Below the pieces are notes generated by a model. That model worked only from the letters and a program-made list of their open reading frames with translations, was not told the DNA's origin and made no database searches. The position numbers and the translations under genes were made by a program. Positions 43,083 through 51,654 of a stretch of 64,000 nt of DNA are shown here, piece by piece. Origin of the DNA: a bacterium OM1 bin76 (lineage in GTDB: Bacteria; Actinomycetota; Acidimicrobiia; Spongiisociales; ZC4RG35); the NCBI GenBank assembly GCA_002238785.1, contig MPNA01000006.1, forward strand, positions 88,894-152,893, read 5' to 3'. The stretch's first letter is position 1; every line of letters begins with the position of its first letter.

Positions 43083-44588
43083 TTATTCCTCCCCTGCAAT
43101 GCCGGAAGCGGTGGCCAGCAGGCGGGCTTCAGCGGCGTCGATCCGAGCGGAGACGTCCGCGGACCACCTCCTGGCACCGGCCACTTTCTCCTCCACCGAC
43201 CGGCAATGCTCCATAACTCGGGAGGGGGCGGAGGAACCGGGCGCGTCCCGGAGAGCAACAAGCGCCGACATGCCTTCTATCCCAGCCAGCACCGCCTCGA
43301 AGTCCGCATCGCTATTGGCGCCCACCTCCTGCGCGGCGCGGCGCAGGTCCTCCCCGGTCGGACAACGCCCGCCCGCCGCATCGACACCGGCCACGGCCCG
43401 CGCCACCACCCGGTAGGCACTTCGGTAATCAAAACCCAGACCTAGGACAAGGCGCTCCGCCCAGTCAGCGGCCACCGAGTAATTCTCGCCGGCCGAGTCT
43501 GCCAGTGTCTCAACATCGACTTCCATGTCCCTCACCACCTGGCCGCCCAGCCTCACCAGCCGGCTGGCCATCTCCACCGCGGAGATCACCTCACCATAGG
43601 CGTATAACCAGTTGTCAGTGCGGGCCGAGGGGGTTCTCTGCGTGGCCATCAGCCCGGTTACCTTCCCGATCAGGGTCCCCGCTCCTCCCCGGATCACTGA
43701 CAAGGCGTATGGGTTGCGCTTCTGAGGCAACAACACCGAAGCGCGGGAGGAAGAACCTGCCAGCCGTATGTAGCCGAATTGCGGACTGGCGAAGATCTCG
43801 AGGTCCTCAGCCAGCCGATCCAAGGTCAACACCGCCTGCCACGAGGCCAACGCCGCGTCGACCATCACATCCGCCGACCACATCCCATCCCTGATATGCC
43901 CCAGAGGCTCGTCGAAACCCAATCGGGAGGCAAGGCGATCCCGGTCAAGGGGTATGGTGGTCCCCCCCACGCCACCGGACCCGGCGGGAGACCGATTGAC
44001 CCACCTGTGGCACAACTTGATGCGTTCCAGGTCACGGGTGGCCTGTTCAGCAAAGCCACACAGGTAATAGCCGAAAGTGGAGGGTTGGGCCGGCTGTAGG
44101 TATGTGGTGTCGTTGTAGACAGCCTCCGCAAGTCCCTCGCCCTTTGCGACCAGAACCGTGGCCAGGTCAGCGACCGCTTCGTGAAGGTGCAGCAGCCGCT
44201 TTCGTAGCGCAATACGCAAGGCGATTCGGCCTGCCTCTCGTCGGGTGCGACCGGTGGGCAACCATCCCGCCACCGCTCCGAGCCGTTTCTCCAGTTCCCG
44301 CTCCCGACTGTTGTAAGCATCCCCAAATAGGGAGTCGTAAGGAAACTCGTCAACTGGCGTCGACCAGAAAGCCAACAATTCCCTGCACAGGCGGCCGGCA
44401 GTTCCTGCCGGGAGCACGCCGATGGCGTCTAGTTCCATCACATGGGCCAAGTCGGCCAAGGACAATCCCTGATGTAGGAATGCCGCGTCCGCCAACTCCA
44501 GGGCGTAACCGGCCTCCACCAGCCGCGGCGATGGCCCCGAGGCCAATAGGCCTTCGGCCCCCAGATAACCGTCGGGGGGCTTTGTCAT
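43083..44588 (-). CDS. Aspartase/fumarase-superfamily enzyme, argininosuccinate-lyase-like (CoM biosynthesis, XcbC/XcbD type)
   Basis: 501 aa. The superfamily signature loop is GSSSRASVLLPQKRNPY (278-294), where the second Ser of GSS is the usual catalytic base. YNDTTYLQPAQPSTFGYYL and GSGGVGGTTIPLDRDRLA resemble ArgH (T.LQ.AQP and G.GAL.GT..PLDR). The PLDR and QPAQPST features place it near ArgH rather than PurB. In a cluster lacking argG or other arginine genes, and coupled by 4-nt overlaps to a PLP enzyme and a second superfamily member, it fits the coenzyme M enzymes XcbC1/XcbD1 of Xanthobacter. Which of the two it equals is not decided by eye. Confidence 0.78.
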   Translation of the reverse strand: MTKPPDGYLGAEGLLASGPSPRLVEAGYALELADAAFLHQGLSLADLAHVMELDAIGVLPAGTAGRLCRELLAFWSTPVDEFPYDSLFGDAYNSRERELEKRLGAVAGWLPTGRTRREAGRIALRIALRKRLLHLHEAVADLATVLVAKGEGLAEAVYNDTTYLQPAQPSTFGYYLCGFAEQATRDLERIKLCHRWVNRSPAGSGGVGGTTIPLDRDRLASRLGFDEPLGHIRDGMWSADVMVDAALASWQAVLTLDRLAEDLEIFASPQFGYIRLAGSSSRASVLLPQKRNPYALSVIRGGAGTLIGKVTGLMATQRTPSARTDNWLYAYGEVISAVEMASRLVRLGGQVVRDMEVDVETLADSAGENYSVAADWAERLVLGLGFDYRSAYRVVARAVAGVDAAGGRCPTGEDLRRAAQEVGANSDADFEAVLAGIEGMSALVALRDAPGSSAPSRVMEHCRSVEEKVAGARRWSADVSARIDAAEARLLATASGIAGEE

Positions 44589-45529
44589 GTGGCGGCACTC
44601 CCCACAAACAGACTGGGCACCCCCCCGGTCACCACAAACACCACCGGCCCCTTGACCTGGTCGGATCGCTCCACCAACGCCGCCAAAGCGGGAGATCCGA
44701 ACTCGCGATCCAGGTATATCCCTTCGGTGTCGATCATCAGCCGCGCTGCGGCGCTGACTGGTTCAGGCTCGGGACAGAGTGCATCCAAGACGGTCCAATC
44801 GACCGGGGGCCTCTCGTCCACTTCCAACAGATCAAGAGCGGCGTCGGACATGGAGACAATCCGCTGCCGGCATTCTTCCACGGGGCGATGCACAGAGACT
44901 CCCACAATGTGCCTGGGGCGTCGATCCGGCCTGCGATGTCCGGCCACCAGGCCGGCCTGGGTCCCACATGACCCGGCGGCCAACCAGATCGTGGGAACCT
45001 CGATGCCTTGAAAAGCCAATTGTTCATCCATCTCATCGACCGCCATCACATATCCCAACGCACCGACCGGACCGGCCCCACCCCGGCCCACCGTGTAGGG
45101 CCGATGGCCCCGCTCTCGAAGATGCGAGGACACTGACTCCAGCAGTGCGTCCACAGAATGACGCGCCGGGGTGCCGGTGAAGGTGATTCCCACCCCTGGC
45201 AGGCGTTTGAGGAGTCGCAAGCAACCGACCTCCGGCGCCTCGTGCGTGCCGAATAGCACAACTTCGACCTTCAGGCCGCGGCTGCGGGCGGCTATGGCAG
45301 CCATGAGCACCCAGTTGGAACCCGGACCACCTCCCGTCACGAAGTAGTCGGCCCCTTCGGCCAAAGCATCTCCCAGCAGGTAGTCCAACGGCCTCGCCTT
45401 GTTTCCCCCCAGCCCCAGTCCGGTTAGATCATCCCGCTTGAGCCACACCTCCAACCCCAAGTCCTCCGACAGCCGAGGGGCCGGCGCCAAAGGCGTGGGA
45501 AGGGTGGCCACCGGAACCCGAGGGATCAA
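44585..45529 (-). CDS. xcbE: D-cysteine desulfhydrase/ACC-deaminase-like PLP enzyme (CoM biosynthesis, XcbE type)
   Basis: 314 aa from TTG 45529, overlapping the previous stop (TTGA). The N-terminal LPTPLAPAPRLSEDLGLEVW and LKRDDLTGLGLGGNKARPLDY with PLP lysine K44 (GGNKxR) define the DcyD/ACC deaminase family. GGGPGSNWVLMAAIAAR is the substrate loop and AAGSCGTQAGLVAGH the phosphate-binding loop. The family lyses or rearranges C-S bonds of cysteine-like substrates. Bacterial CoM synthesis uses such an enzyme (XcbE1) together with two aspartase/fumarase members; all three are adjacent here. Confidence 0.78.
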   Translation of the reverse strand: MIPRVPVATLPTPLAPAPRLSEDLGLEVWLKRDDLTGLGLGGNKARPLDYLLGDALAEGADYFVTGGGPGSNWVLMAAIAARSRGLKVEVVLFGTHEAPEVGCLRLLKRLPGVGITFTGTPARHSVDALLESVSSHLRERGHRPYTVGRGGAGPVGALGYVMAVDEMDEQLAFQGIEVPTIWLAAGSCGTQAGLVAGHRRPDRRPRHIVGVSVHRPVEECRQRIVSMSDAALDLLEVDERPPVDWTVLDALCPEPEPVSAAARLMIDTEGIYLDREFGSPALAALVERSDQVKGPVVFVVTGGVPSLFVGSAAT

Positions 45530-46872
45530 GCACTCTCTCCCAGCACCCGGTCCACGAAGTCCGGCGCCGCTCCCAGCACCCGGTCCAGGTCAAAGAGGCC
45601 TTCTATCCCCTCCCGATCCAAATGTGCCGTCACCCTCCGATCGGCCAGCAATGCCTCGACGAACCCCACTTTTGATTCCACTCCCTTCATCGAGGCTTCG
45701 TAAACAACGTCATGTGCGGTGTGCTTGCCGATCCTGTCGGCCAGCGCCCGCATCACGGGTTCGCCGAACACAAACCCCTGGCGAGCCTCGATATTCTCCA
45801 TCATCCGCTCCCGGTCCACCACCAGTCCCTCCAACAGCACCACTGCGAACCGGGTTGCCGCCAGAGTCATGGTGCATGCCTGGGGGAAAGCTATCCACTC
45901 CGCTTTCCACGACCGCCCATCCCGCTCATGCAACTGGATCATGGCCTCCGTCATCACCGCAGCCTGGGCCCTCACCAGGCGGGCCAACGTGTCCAGGTGC
46001 TCGGAGAACTCGGGATTGCGTTTCTGGGGCATGGTGATGCTTCCCACCGTGCCCGGGATGAACGGTTCTCGGACCTCCCCCAACTCCAACCTCTGCAATT
46101 CCATGATCTCGTTGCCGATCTTGGCAATGGTGGTGACCGCCATCGCCAGCAGAAGCACGAATTCGGCGGGTCTGTCTCGGCTGGTTATCCATGAGATAGT
46201 CGGAACCCCCAGGTCCAGGCGCGCCGCGAAGGCTTCCAGCAGTGGCCCGGCCTCCTGTCCCCAGAACTCCATGGTGCCCAGGGCCCCGCCCAACTGCACC
46301 ACCTCCCATCTCCTCCTGCCCTCCCGCAACCGCTGGCGATGCCGCGCAAACTCATCCGCCCACACCGCCGCCTTGAACCCGAACGAGATCGGGATACCCG
46401 GTTGAGCATGGGTGCGGCCCAACATGGGAGTGGTACGATGTTCGGCGGCGTGAGCCCGTGCCGCTCGCTCCAGCCTTGCCAAGTCCCGCTCCAAGAGATC
46501 ACCCACTCTCTTCATCACCAAAGCCGCCCAGGTGTCGCTCACATCCTGGACAGTGGCGCCGTAGTAGACCCATTCCCGAACCTCGGAGGGGAGTTCCTCC
46601 CTCAGGTAACGAATCAGGCCGAGAGTGGAGTGGCCGGTGGCCCTGGTTCCCTCCCCCACCCGATCCAGGTCAAGCTCCATTCCATCCAGGTGCTCGCGGA
46701 TGGTCCTCGCCGCTGGTTGCGGCACCAGCCCAACCTGGGCTTGGGCTTCGGCCAGACATGCCAGTATCTCCAACCAGGAGGTAAACCGGGCCTCTTCTCC
46801 CAGTAGTTCCCTCCCCTCATCCGACGCCCACAAGTGCCCGTAGACGGTGGAGTCCCCCAGGTAGATGGTCAT
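45526..46872 (-). CDS. Aspartase/fumarase-superfamily enzyme, adenylosuccinate-lyase-like (CoM biosynthesis, XcbC/XcbD type)
   Basis: 448 aa from ATG 46872, overlapping the upstream stop (ATGA). WVYYGATVQDVSDTW, LGRTHAQPGIPISFGFK (His154) and signature GSITMPQKRNPEFSEHLD (277-) follow the PurB/carboxymuconate-cycloisomerase branch. The usual Ser of GSS is represented by GS-I, and the loop has MPQKRNP in full. No purine genes surround it. In bacteria, XcbC1, a member of this superfamily, eliminates phosphate from phosphosulfolactate to give sulfoacrylate. This gene is the best candidate for that step by its PurB-like form and first place among the enzymes, but the choice between XcbC and XcbD is inference. 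Confidence 0.78.
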   Translation of the reverse strand: MTIYLGDSTVYGHLWASDEGRELLGEEARFTSWLEILACLAEAQAQVGLVPQPAARTIREHLDGMELDLDRVGEGTRATGHSTLGLIRYLREELPSEVREWVYYGATVQDVSDTWAALVMKRVGDLLERDLARLERAARAHAAEHRTTPMLGRTHAQPGIPISFGFKAAVWADEFARHRQRLREGRRRWEVVQLGGALGTMEFWGQEAGPLLEAFAARLDLGVPTISWITSRDRPAEFVLLLAMAVTTIAKIGNEIMELQRLELGEVREPFIPGTVGSITMPQKRNPEFSEHLDTLARLVRAQAAVMTEAMIQLHERDGRSWKAEWIAFPQACTMTLAATRFAVVLLEGLVVDRERMMENIEARQGFVFGEPVMRALADRIGKHTAHDVVYEASMKGVESKVGFVEALLADRRVTAHLDREGIEGLFDLDRVLGAAPDFVDRVLGESA

Positions 46873-47780
46873 CCTACGGCAACGGCTACCTGATCCACCC
46901 TCGCCAGCCATCGCAAGGCGCCCCGGACCTCGTCGAGGTTGGCGCCCCATGGCACCACCGCTCGCCCGTCGGCCAACTCGGTCCCCCTTTCCAGCATGCA
47001 GCACTTCACCAGCCAGAGACCATCGGACCCGGCGCCGTCCAACCGCTTCTTGGGACAAATGTCCACCTGCGGCGGCTCATCGCCGTAGAAATGACGATGG
47101 AACTGCAGCGAGCGTTCACATCCGATCATCACCCAGTCCGAGCGGGACGCCGGTCGGGTGTCCAAGAAAGACAATTCCCCCGGCAACTCCAGATTGGCCC
47201 CTCTGCACGGCACCAGATAGGAATCGGAAGGCGCTTGTTCCGCCAACTCGGAGAACGTAACCGAATCCAGTACCAATTCGATTGGCGGCAGGTCTTCATC
47301 GAAAGCTACAACATGCTCAGCCTGTGTCAGCAGTTTGGGCGGCACAGGGGGTGTCACTTCTGTTACATGAATCCGTATGGGAGAGGGCTCCCAGATGAAG
47401 TTGATGTGTTCGTACATGCCCTTCACCAGATAGGCGGAAACCCCCGGTCGCGCATTGCGGCGGGCGGCGCCCGCCAGGGCGGTGGCGTTGCCGCAGTCCA
47501 CGGTGGGATCCTCGATCAAAAGGGTCTGATCGGGACCGGACCACACCGCCACATCCAGCACCGGCACGAACAGATCGTCTGAATCCGCCCGGGCGACCGC
47601 CGCAAGCCCCACTTCATCGCCGTGAACCAAACCGACGTAGTCGGTACGTCTGTAGACCTCCCGACCCATCAGGTAGTCCATCATGAACTCCGGGTCCGGT
47701 GTGCGATCGACATGCTGCACCGATAGCCCGCGGTACGGATGCGCCCGTGCGTTAGGTGAGGGTCTCTCGGCTAATGCCAT
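46869..47780 (-). CDS. Unrecognised protein, first gene of the CoM biosynthesis operon
   Basis: 303 aa, taken from the second ATG (47780), because GGGGGA lies 7 nt before it. No known fold is evident. Notable segments are VDCGNATALAGAARRNARPGV, YLVKGMYEHINFIWEPSPI (strand-rich), CRGANLELPGELSFLD, and four Cys-containing turns near the C-terminus (IGCERSLQFHRHFYG, QVDICPKKRLD, LVKCCMLERG). No signal peptide or membrane segment, so it is cytosolic. It overlaps the PurB-like gene by 4 nt. Its position suggests an extra step of CoM synthesis, such as decarboxylation, or a sulfur/sulfite-handling role; this is hypothesis. Confidence 0.72.
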   Translation of the reverse strand: MALAERPSPNARAHPYRGLSVQHVDRTPDPEFMMDYLMGREVYRRTDYVGLVHGDEVGLAAVARADSDDLFVPVLDVAVWSGPDQTLLIEDPTVDCGNATALAGAARRNARPGVSAYLVKGMYEHINFIWEPSPIRIHVTEVTPPVPPKLLTQAEHVVAFDEDLPPIELVLDSVTFSELAEQAPSDSYLVPCRGANLELPGELSFLDTRPASRSDWVMIGCERSLQFHRHFYGDEPPQVDICPKKRLDGAGSDGLWLVKCCMLERGTELADGRAVVPWGANLDEVRGALRWLARVDQVAVAVG

Positions 47781-47816
47781 GACCATTCCCCCAGGTAGCG
47801 GAAAACTCTAAGTGTA

Positions 47817-47858
47817 ATGGGAGGCCCTCCTGCCGGTAAGGGCGGGGTGACCTCCCAT
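47817..47858 (-). terminator. Hairpin after xecA, upstream of the CoM operon
   Basis: ATGGGAGG (47817-47824) pairs with CCTCCCAT (47851-47858), 23 nt after the xecA stop; on the minus strand it is followed by TACACTTAGAGTTTTCC. It likely ends the xecD-xecA message. The A/T-rich sequence just beyond may hold the promoter of the CoM operon. Confidence 0.45.
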
Positions 47859-47880
47859 CCTGTAGATAAGTGTTTAGGGT

Positions 47881-48990
47881 TTAGCCGCCGAGTTCCTTGC
47901 GGACTATCTCGGTTCCGGACACCAGGGCGTGCAGTTTGTCCACCGCGATGTAGCGCTGCAACAGGATCAACCCGCAGTCGGTGGTGACCCCCAACTTGTC
48001 GGCCGGAACGTACTCCAGAAGCCTTCGAATCCGATCGGCAACCTGCTCGGCGGTCTCGGCGATGGTCGACTTGACGTCGATCACTCCCGCCCAGAAGCTC
48101 ACGTTGTCCGGCAGCGGATGCTCCCTGATCACCTCCAGCCCGGACAGGTCGTCAGAACGCCGACCGCAACTCTCCAGGTTGAGCACATCGAAGTTGCCTC
48201 CGTAAGCCTGGGGGACGATGGCAGCAGTGGCGGCTGGGGCATCGCCTTCCCGGATGGTCAGATCGAAGATCTCCCCGGCCGCGGCGGTTTCATCGGGGTA
48301 GTACGCCGGCGTTCCACCCCAGTTGCCCCAGCAGATGTGGACGATGATCTGGGCGTTCTTGACACCCTGCACGGCCCGGTTGAACGCCTCGATTGCCCAG
48401 TCTTCATAGAAGTAAGGCCAGGTGAACTCATCCAACTGGATGAAGTCGATGCCCATGGCGTCCACTTCCAAGATGTCCTCGTTGATCGCATCGGCGATCG
48501 CCATGGCCCGATCGTGTGGAGCGTCGTAGTAAAGGTCGTTGGTGGCCTGGGCCAGCACCTGGATGCCTGTGTACTGGATCTTGGTCGGTTTGTTGGTGGC
48601 CCGCTTCAGCGCCCGGGCCTGCTCGACCATCACCGCTCCGCGGCGCTTCACCTCTTGGGTGAGAGTCCCGGCATGGAGCCGACTGTAGATGGGGAATCCC
48701 AGGAAGCCGCCCTTCAGGTCGTAGCCGAGACGTTTGTAGTAGTAGTACAGCGCCTGATCGGCGTAGTTATCACCGTGCAGACGCCCATCGGTAATAATGT
48801 CTAGCCCAGCATTCTCCTGATCGGTGGCCAGGGATGCCATGGCGTCCTCCAACGCCTCCCTCACGAACGAGTCGGGTGGTTCCTGGTCGCCGGTCCACTC
48901 TCGCGCCACATGGGCGTCCCACCACCGCGGATTGGGATAGTTTCCCACCATAGAGGTGGGGATCGTTACCTCTTGACCTCTGATCTGCAT
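47881..48990 (-). CDS. xecA: Epoxyalkane:coenzyme M transferase
   Basis: 369 aa from ATG 48990, with GAAGGAGG 4-5 nt upstream. The protein is MetE-C-terminal-domain-like. The zinc-thiolate ligands are H218 and C220 in IIVHICWGNW and C339 in VTTDCGLI, the HxC...C pattern of EaCoMT and methionine synthases. QLDEFTWPYFYEDW precedes them. Length fits EaCoMT (about 370-380 aa) and is half of true MetE (about 750). It activates the CoM thiol to open epoxide rings, giving hydroxyalkyl-CoM. Neighbours encode every later step, which separates it from other MetE-like paralogs. Confidence 0.88.
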   Translation of the reverse strand: MQIRGQEVTIPTSMVGNYPNPRWWDAHVAREWTGDQEPPDSFVREALEDAMASLATDQENAGLDIITDGRLHGDNYADQALYYYYKRLGYDLKGGFLGFPIYSRLHAGTLTQEVKRRGAVMVEQARALKRATNKPTKIQYTGIQVLAQATNDLYYDAPHDRAMAIADAINEDILEVDAMGIDFIQLDEFTWPYFYEDWAIEAFNRAVQGVKNAQIIVHICWGNWGGTPAYYPDETAAAGEIFDLTIREGDAPAATAAIVPQAYGGNFDVLNLESCGRRSDDLSGLEVIREHPLPDNVSFWAGVIDVKSTIAETAEQVADRIRRLLEYVPADKLGVTTDCGLILLQRYIAVDKLHALVSGTEIVRKELGG

Positions 48991-49147
48991 AGATCCTCCT
49001 TCACTCAAAAGCCGGTACGGCATACGTATCCACTAGCAAACTCCGATCAGTCCAACACCTCCTTCCGCAACCCGGCCAAACGCATACTACATACCGAGGG
49101 AAGAATGGGTTTGGCCAAAGACCGTGAGTATCCCCCGTCCTCATCTG
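48991..49147 (-). promoter_or_regulatory. Gap between xecD and xecA with possible control elements
   Basis: 157 nt. It holds the 8-bp palindrome ATACGTAT (49022-49029), two copies of TTTGGCC (on the minus strand) about 30 nt apart, and an A/T-rich TATGTAGTAT stretch that may be a -10. A strong AGGAGG site precedes xecA. Whether xecA has its own promoter is open. Confidence 0.3.
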
Positions 49148-49873
49148 CTATCCGGTAGTCCAACCACCATCCACCACCATGCCATGACCTGTCATGTAGG
49201 CCAGCCGGTCGGAGGCCAGCAGCGATATGGCATCGGCGATATCCTCGGGTTGCCCCACCCGGCCCACGGGGACCCGAGATTCGATAGCCGCTCTCAACTC
49301 GGGCTGGTCGAGACGCCAAGCGGTCATGGGAGTCTCCGTCATCCCCGGGCATACGGCGTTGGAACGGATCCCGTCTGCGGCGTAGTCCAAGGCGATCGAC
49401 TTTGCGAGCATCAGCGCCGCCCCCTTGGAAACCGAATAGGCCGACCTACCGGGGAAGGGATTCAAAGCCGCCACCGACGCCACCGTGATGATGTGCCCCG
49501 AACGGCGAGGAATCATCGACCGCAGCGCCTGCCGGGAGCACAGGTACAAAGCCCGGATGTTCACCGCCATGACCCGTTCCCACTCCTCGTACGGTGTTTC
49601 ATGAAGGCGGGTTGCTTCCGCCGAACCCGTGATTCCGGCGTTGTTGATCAACACATCCACGGGTCCCAATTGCTCCTCAACAGCGGAGAAAGCCGCCTCA
49701 ACCTGCCGGGGATCGGAGACGTCAACTGCCATGCCCATTCCATCCCCGGCGGCCTCCGCGGCTCGTTCGCCTTGGATGTCGAGGACCGCCAACGTAAACC
49801 CGTCCCGGCGGAGCCGCTCACAGGTGGCCCACCCGATTCCCGATCCGCCGCCGGTGACAACAGCCACGCTCAT
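49148..49873 (-). CDS. xecD: R-type 2-hydroxypropyl-CoM dehydrogenase (SDR)
   Basis: 241 aa. NAD site TGGGSGIG (7-14), NNAG (77-80), catalytic S133, Y146 and K150. Arg143 (three before Tyr) and Arg187 (WRLDQPELR) match R152 and R196, the CoM-sulfonate-binding arginines I recall for Xanthobacter R-HPCDH. The Lys-to-Arg spacing (37) is identical. The stretch NAVCPGMTETPMTAWRLDQ is almost the same as in that enzyme. It oxidises (R)-2-hydroxypropyl-CoM to 2-ketopropyl-CoM with NAD. It diverges from the S-type gene 83 nt away. Confidence 0.88.
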   Translation of the reverse strand: MSVAVVTGGGSGIGWATCERLRRDGFTLAVLDIQGERAAEAAGDGMGMAVDVSDPRQVEAAFSAVEEQLGPVDVLINNAGITGSAEATRLHETPYEEWERVMAVNIRALYLCSRQALRSMIPRRSGHIITVASVAALNPFPGRSAYSVSKGAALMLAKSIALDYAADGIRSNAVCPGMTETPMTAWRLDQPELRAAIESRVPVGRVGQPEDIADAISLLASDRLAYMTGHGMVVDGGWTTG

Positions 49874-49956
49874 ACCACATCACCACCTTTCAACTCGATC
49901 TCACCCTAGCGTGGGCTCACACGCCGACCGGTTTCCAAGACCGCCCCCTCCCTAAG
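49874..49956. promoter_or_regulatory. Divergent promoter region between xecD and xecE
   Basis: 83-nt gap separating the minus-strand xecD-xecA unit from the plus-strand xecE-comA unit, so both promoters must lie here or overlap coding sequence. AAGGTGGTGATG before xecD is its ribosome-binding site. I see no convincing -35/-10 pair or operator by eye. Confidence 0.45.
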
Positions 49957-50736
49957 ATGGCCCCTATGAACAAACTAGAAGGGAAAGTAGCTCTGGTAAC
50001 CGGTGCGGGGGGATCGATTGGCAGGGCTGCCGCTCGACTATTCGCAGCGGAGGGCGCATCCGTGGCGGTGGTGGACATCGACATGGCAGCGGCTGAGGAG
50101 ACGGTCGGTCGCATAGATCAAGACGGGGGAAACGCATTACCCCTGGCGGCCGATGTGGGGTCGGCCGATCAAATCGGGTCGGCAGTTGATCAAGCAGCTG
50201 AGGTCCTGGGTGGTTTGGACTTGGTCTACAACAACGCCGGGGTGGGCTCCCGGGGCTCGGTTGCCGATGCCACGGAAGCCGATTGGGACCGTTGCTTCGA
50301 TGTCAACGTCAAAGGGACTTTCCTTACCTCCAGGGCTTCCATACCTTATCTCCGCGAATCCGTTGGAGGCTCCGTCGTGAACCAAGCCTCGGTGGCTGCC
50401 TTGGTGGGAGTTGCAGGGATGGCAGCTTATGGCGCCGCCAAAGGGGCACTGGTTGCTCTCACCCGTTCTATGGCTGTGGATCTGGCCCCGCTGGGAATCC
50501 GGGTCAACGTGGTTTGTCCGGGTACCGTCCACACACCTCTGATAGAACCCTTGTTACGCCAACGAGGCAAAGGTGACCTTGAACTGGGGATGAAAATGAC
50601 CACCGTGAAGTACCCGATAGGCAGATTGGGCACACCGATGGAAATCGCTCAAGCAGCCTTGTTCCTGGCCTCTGATGACGCCAGTTTCATCACCGGCGCC
50701 GTCTTCACCGTCGACGGCGGGATGACCGCCCAGTAG
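49957..50736 (+). CDS. xecE: S-type 2-hydroxypropyl-CoM dehydrogenase (SDR)
   Basis: 259 aa (start ATG 49957 or 49966; no clear ribosome-binding site). NAD site TGAGGSIG, NNAG (92-95), catalytic S145, Y158 and K162. LVGVAGMAAYGAAKGALV and KYPIGRLGTPMEIAQAALFL closely track the S-HPCDH sequence as I remember it. K218 matches the remembered K214 sulfonate ligand. The partner Arg (R211) is replaced by Thr here, with a Lys two residues further upstream. It oxidises the (S)-hydroxyalkyl-CoM enantiomer. It is the first gene of the xecE-CoA transferase-ligase-xecC-comA operon. Confidence 0.82.
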   Translation: MAPMNKLEGKVALVTGAGGSIGRAAARLFAAEGASVAVVDIDMAAAEETVGRIDQDGGNALPLAADVGSADQIGSAVDQAAEVLGGLDLVYNNAGVGSRGSVADATEADWDRCFDVNVKGTFLTSRASIPYLRESVGGSVVNQASVAALVGVAGMAAYGAAKGALVALTRSMAVDLAPLGIRVNVVCPGTVHTPLIEPLLRQRGKGDLELGMKMTTVKYPIGRLGTPMEIAQAALFLASDDASFITGAVFTVDGGMTAQ

Positions 50737-50739
50737 TCC

Positions 50740-51654
50740 ATGGCCTTCCATCTCGACGCCGACAAACTGACCGATCTCAACTCGGCGGCGCGGCTGGTCC
50801 CAAGCGGCGGACTGGTGGCGCTGGGAGGTAGTCTGTCGGCTCGGCTGCCAATGGCGTTGGTACGGGAGTTGATCCGCCTGGAAACCGCCGAGTTACATGT
50901 GGTGGGATCAGCCCACTCGATCGATGTGGACCTGTTGGTGGCGGCCGGCGCCATCAAGGTGTGCGAGCAGAGCTACGTCGGGTTCGAGCAGGATCATGGT
51001 CTGGCGCCTGCCTTCCGCCGCGCCGCCCAGAACGGAGAACTGGAGGTCCGGGAAAGCTGCTGCGACACAGTTCTAACCCAGATAAGGGCGGCGGAGATGG
51101 GACTGCCCTTCCTTCCGGTCCGAGGGGTGAAGGGAACCGGAATCAGGGAACTCCATCCTGAATACGGGGAGGTGACCTGCCCTTTCACAGGTGAAACCCT
51201 GGTCGCCGTCCCCGCCCTTTCTCCTGATGTGGCACTCATCCATGCCCCGATGGGAGATCGGGCCGGCAATCTTCACTTGGAACAGCCCTACGTGCTGGAC
51301 GAGCGATTCGCGGCCGGATCGGCCGCGGTGGTGGCCACAGTGGACCGGATCGTCTCCACCCAAGAGGTTGCAGAAGCCGGCATCGTGATCCCGGCCTACC
51401 GGGTTGCAGCAGTAGTGGAGGCGCCTTTCGGCGCCCATCCCACCTCGGCCTTTCCGGGGTATGCCTACGATCGAGCCCATATTGCTGAGTGGGTGAGAGC
51501 GGCCGGCACTCCGCAGGGCGCCGCGGCATATCTTGAACAATACGTGATGTCAACCGACGAGGCCGGATACCGGGAGATGATCGGCGAACAACGAATGGCT
51601 CAGCTGAGGGGTTACTCCGACTCCACCGAGTCTTGGATGAGTCTCTACTCATGA
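50740..51654 (+). CDS. CoA-transferase subunit A (GctA-like)
   Basis: 304 aa, 3 nt after xecE. The type I CoA-transferase fold is shown by LVPSGGLVALGGSLSARLPMALVRELIR (N-terminal CoA loop), EQSYVGFEQDHGLAPAFRRAA and VRGVKGTGIRELHPEY. DVALIHAPMGDRAGNLHL is the central beta segment of glutaconate CoA-transferase alpha subunits. It pairs with the next gene through a 4-nt overlap. In this operon the natural substrate would be the 3-ketoacid released by XecC (acetoacetate or a homolog); that is inference. Gene content resembles IpdA/GctA, not ScoA. Confidence 0.85.
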   Translation: MAFHLDADKLTDLNSAARLVPSGGLVALGGSLSARLPMALVRELIRLETAELHVVGSAHSIDVDLLVAAGAIKVCEQSYVGFEQDHGLAPAFRRAAQNGELEVRESCCDTVLTQIRAAEMGLPFLPVRGVKGTGIRELHPEYGEVTCPFTGETLVAVPALSPDVALIHAPMGDRAGNLHLEQPYVLDERFAAGSAAVVATVDRIVSTQEVAEAGIVIPAYRVAAVVEAPFGAHPTSAFPGYAYDRAHIAEWVRAAGTPQGAAAYLEQYVMSTDEAGYREMIGEQRMAQLRGYSDSTESWMSLYS

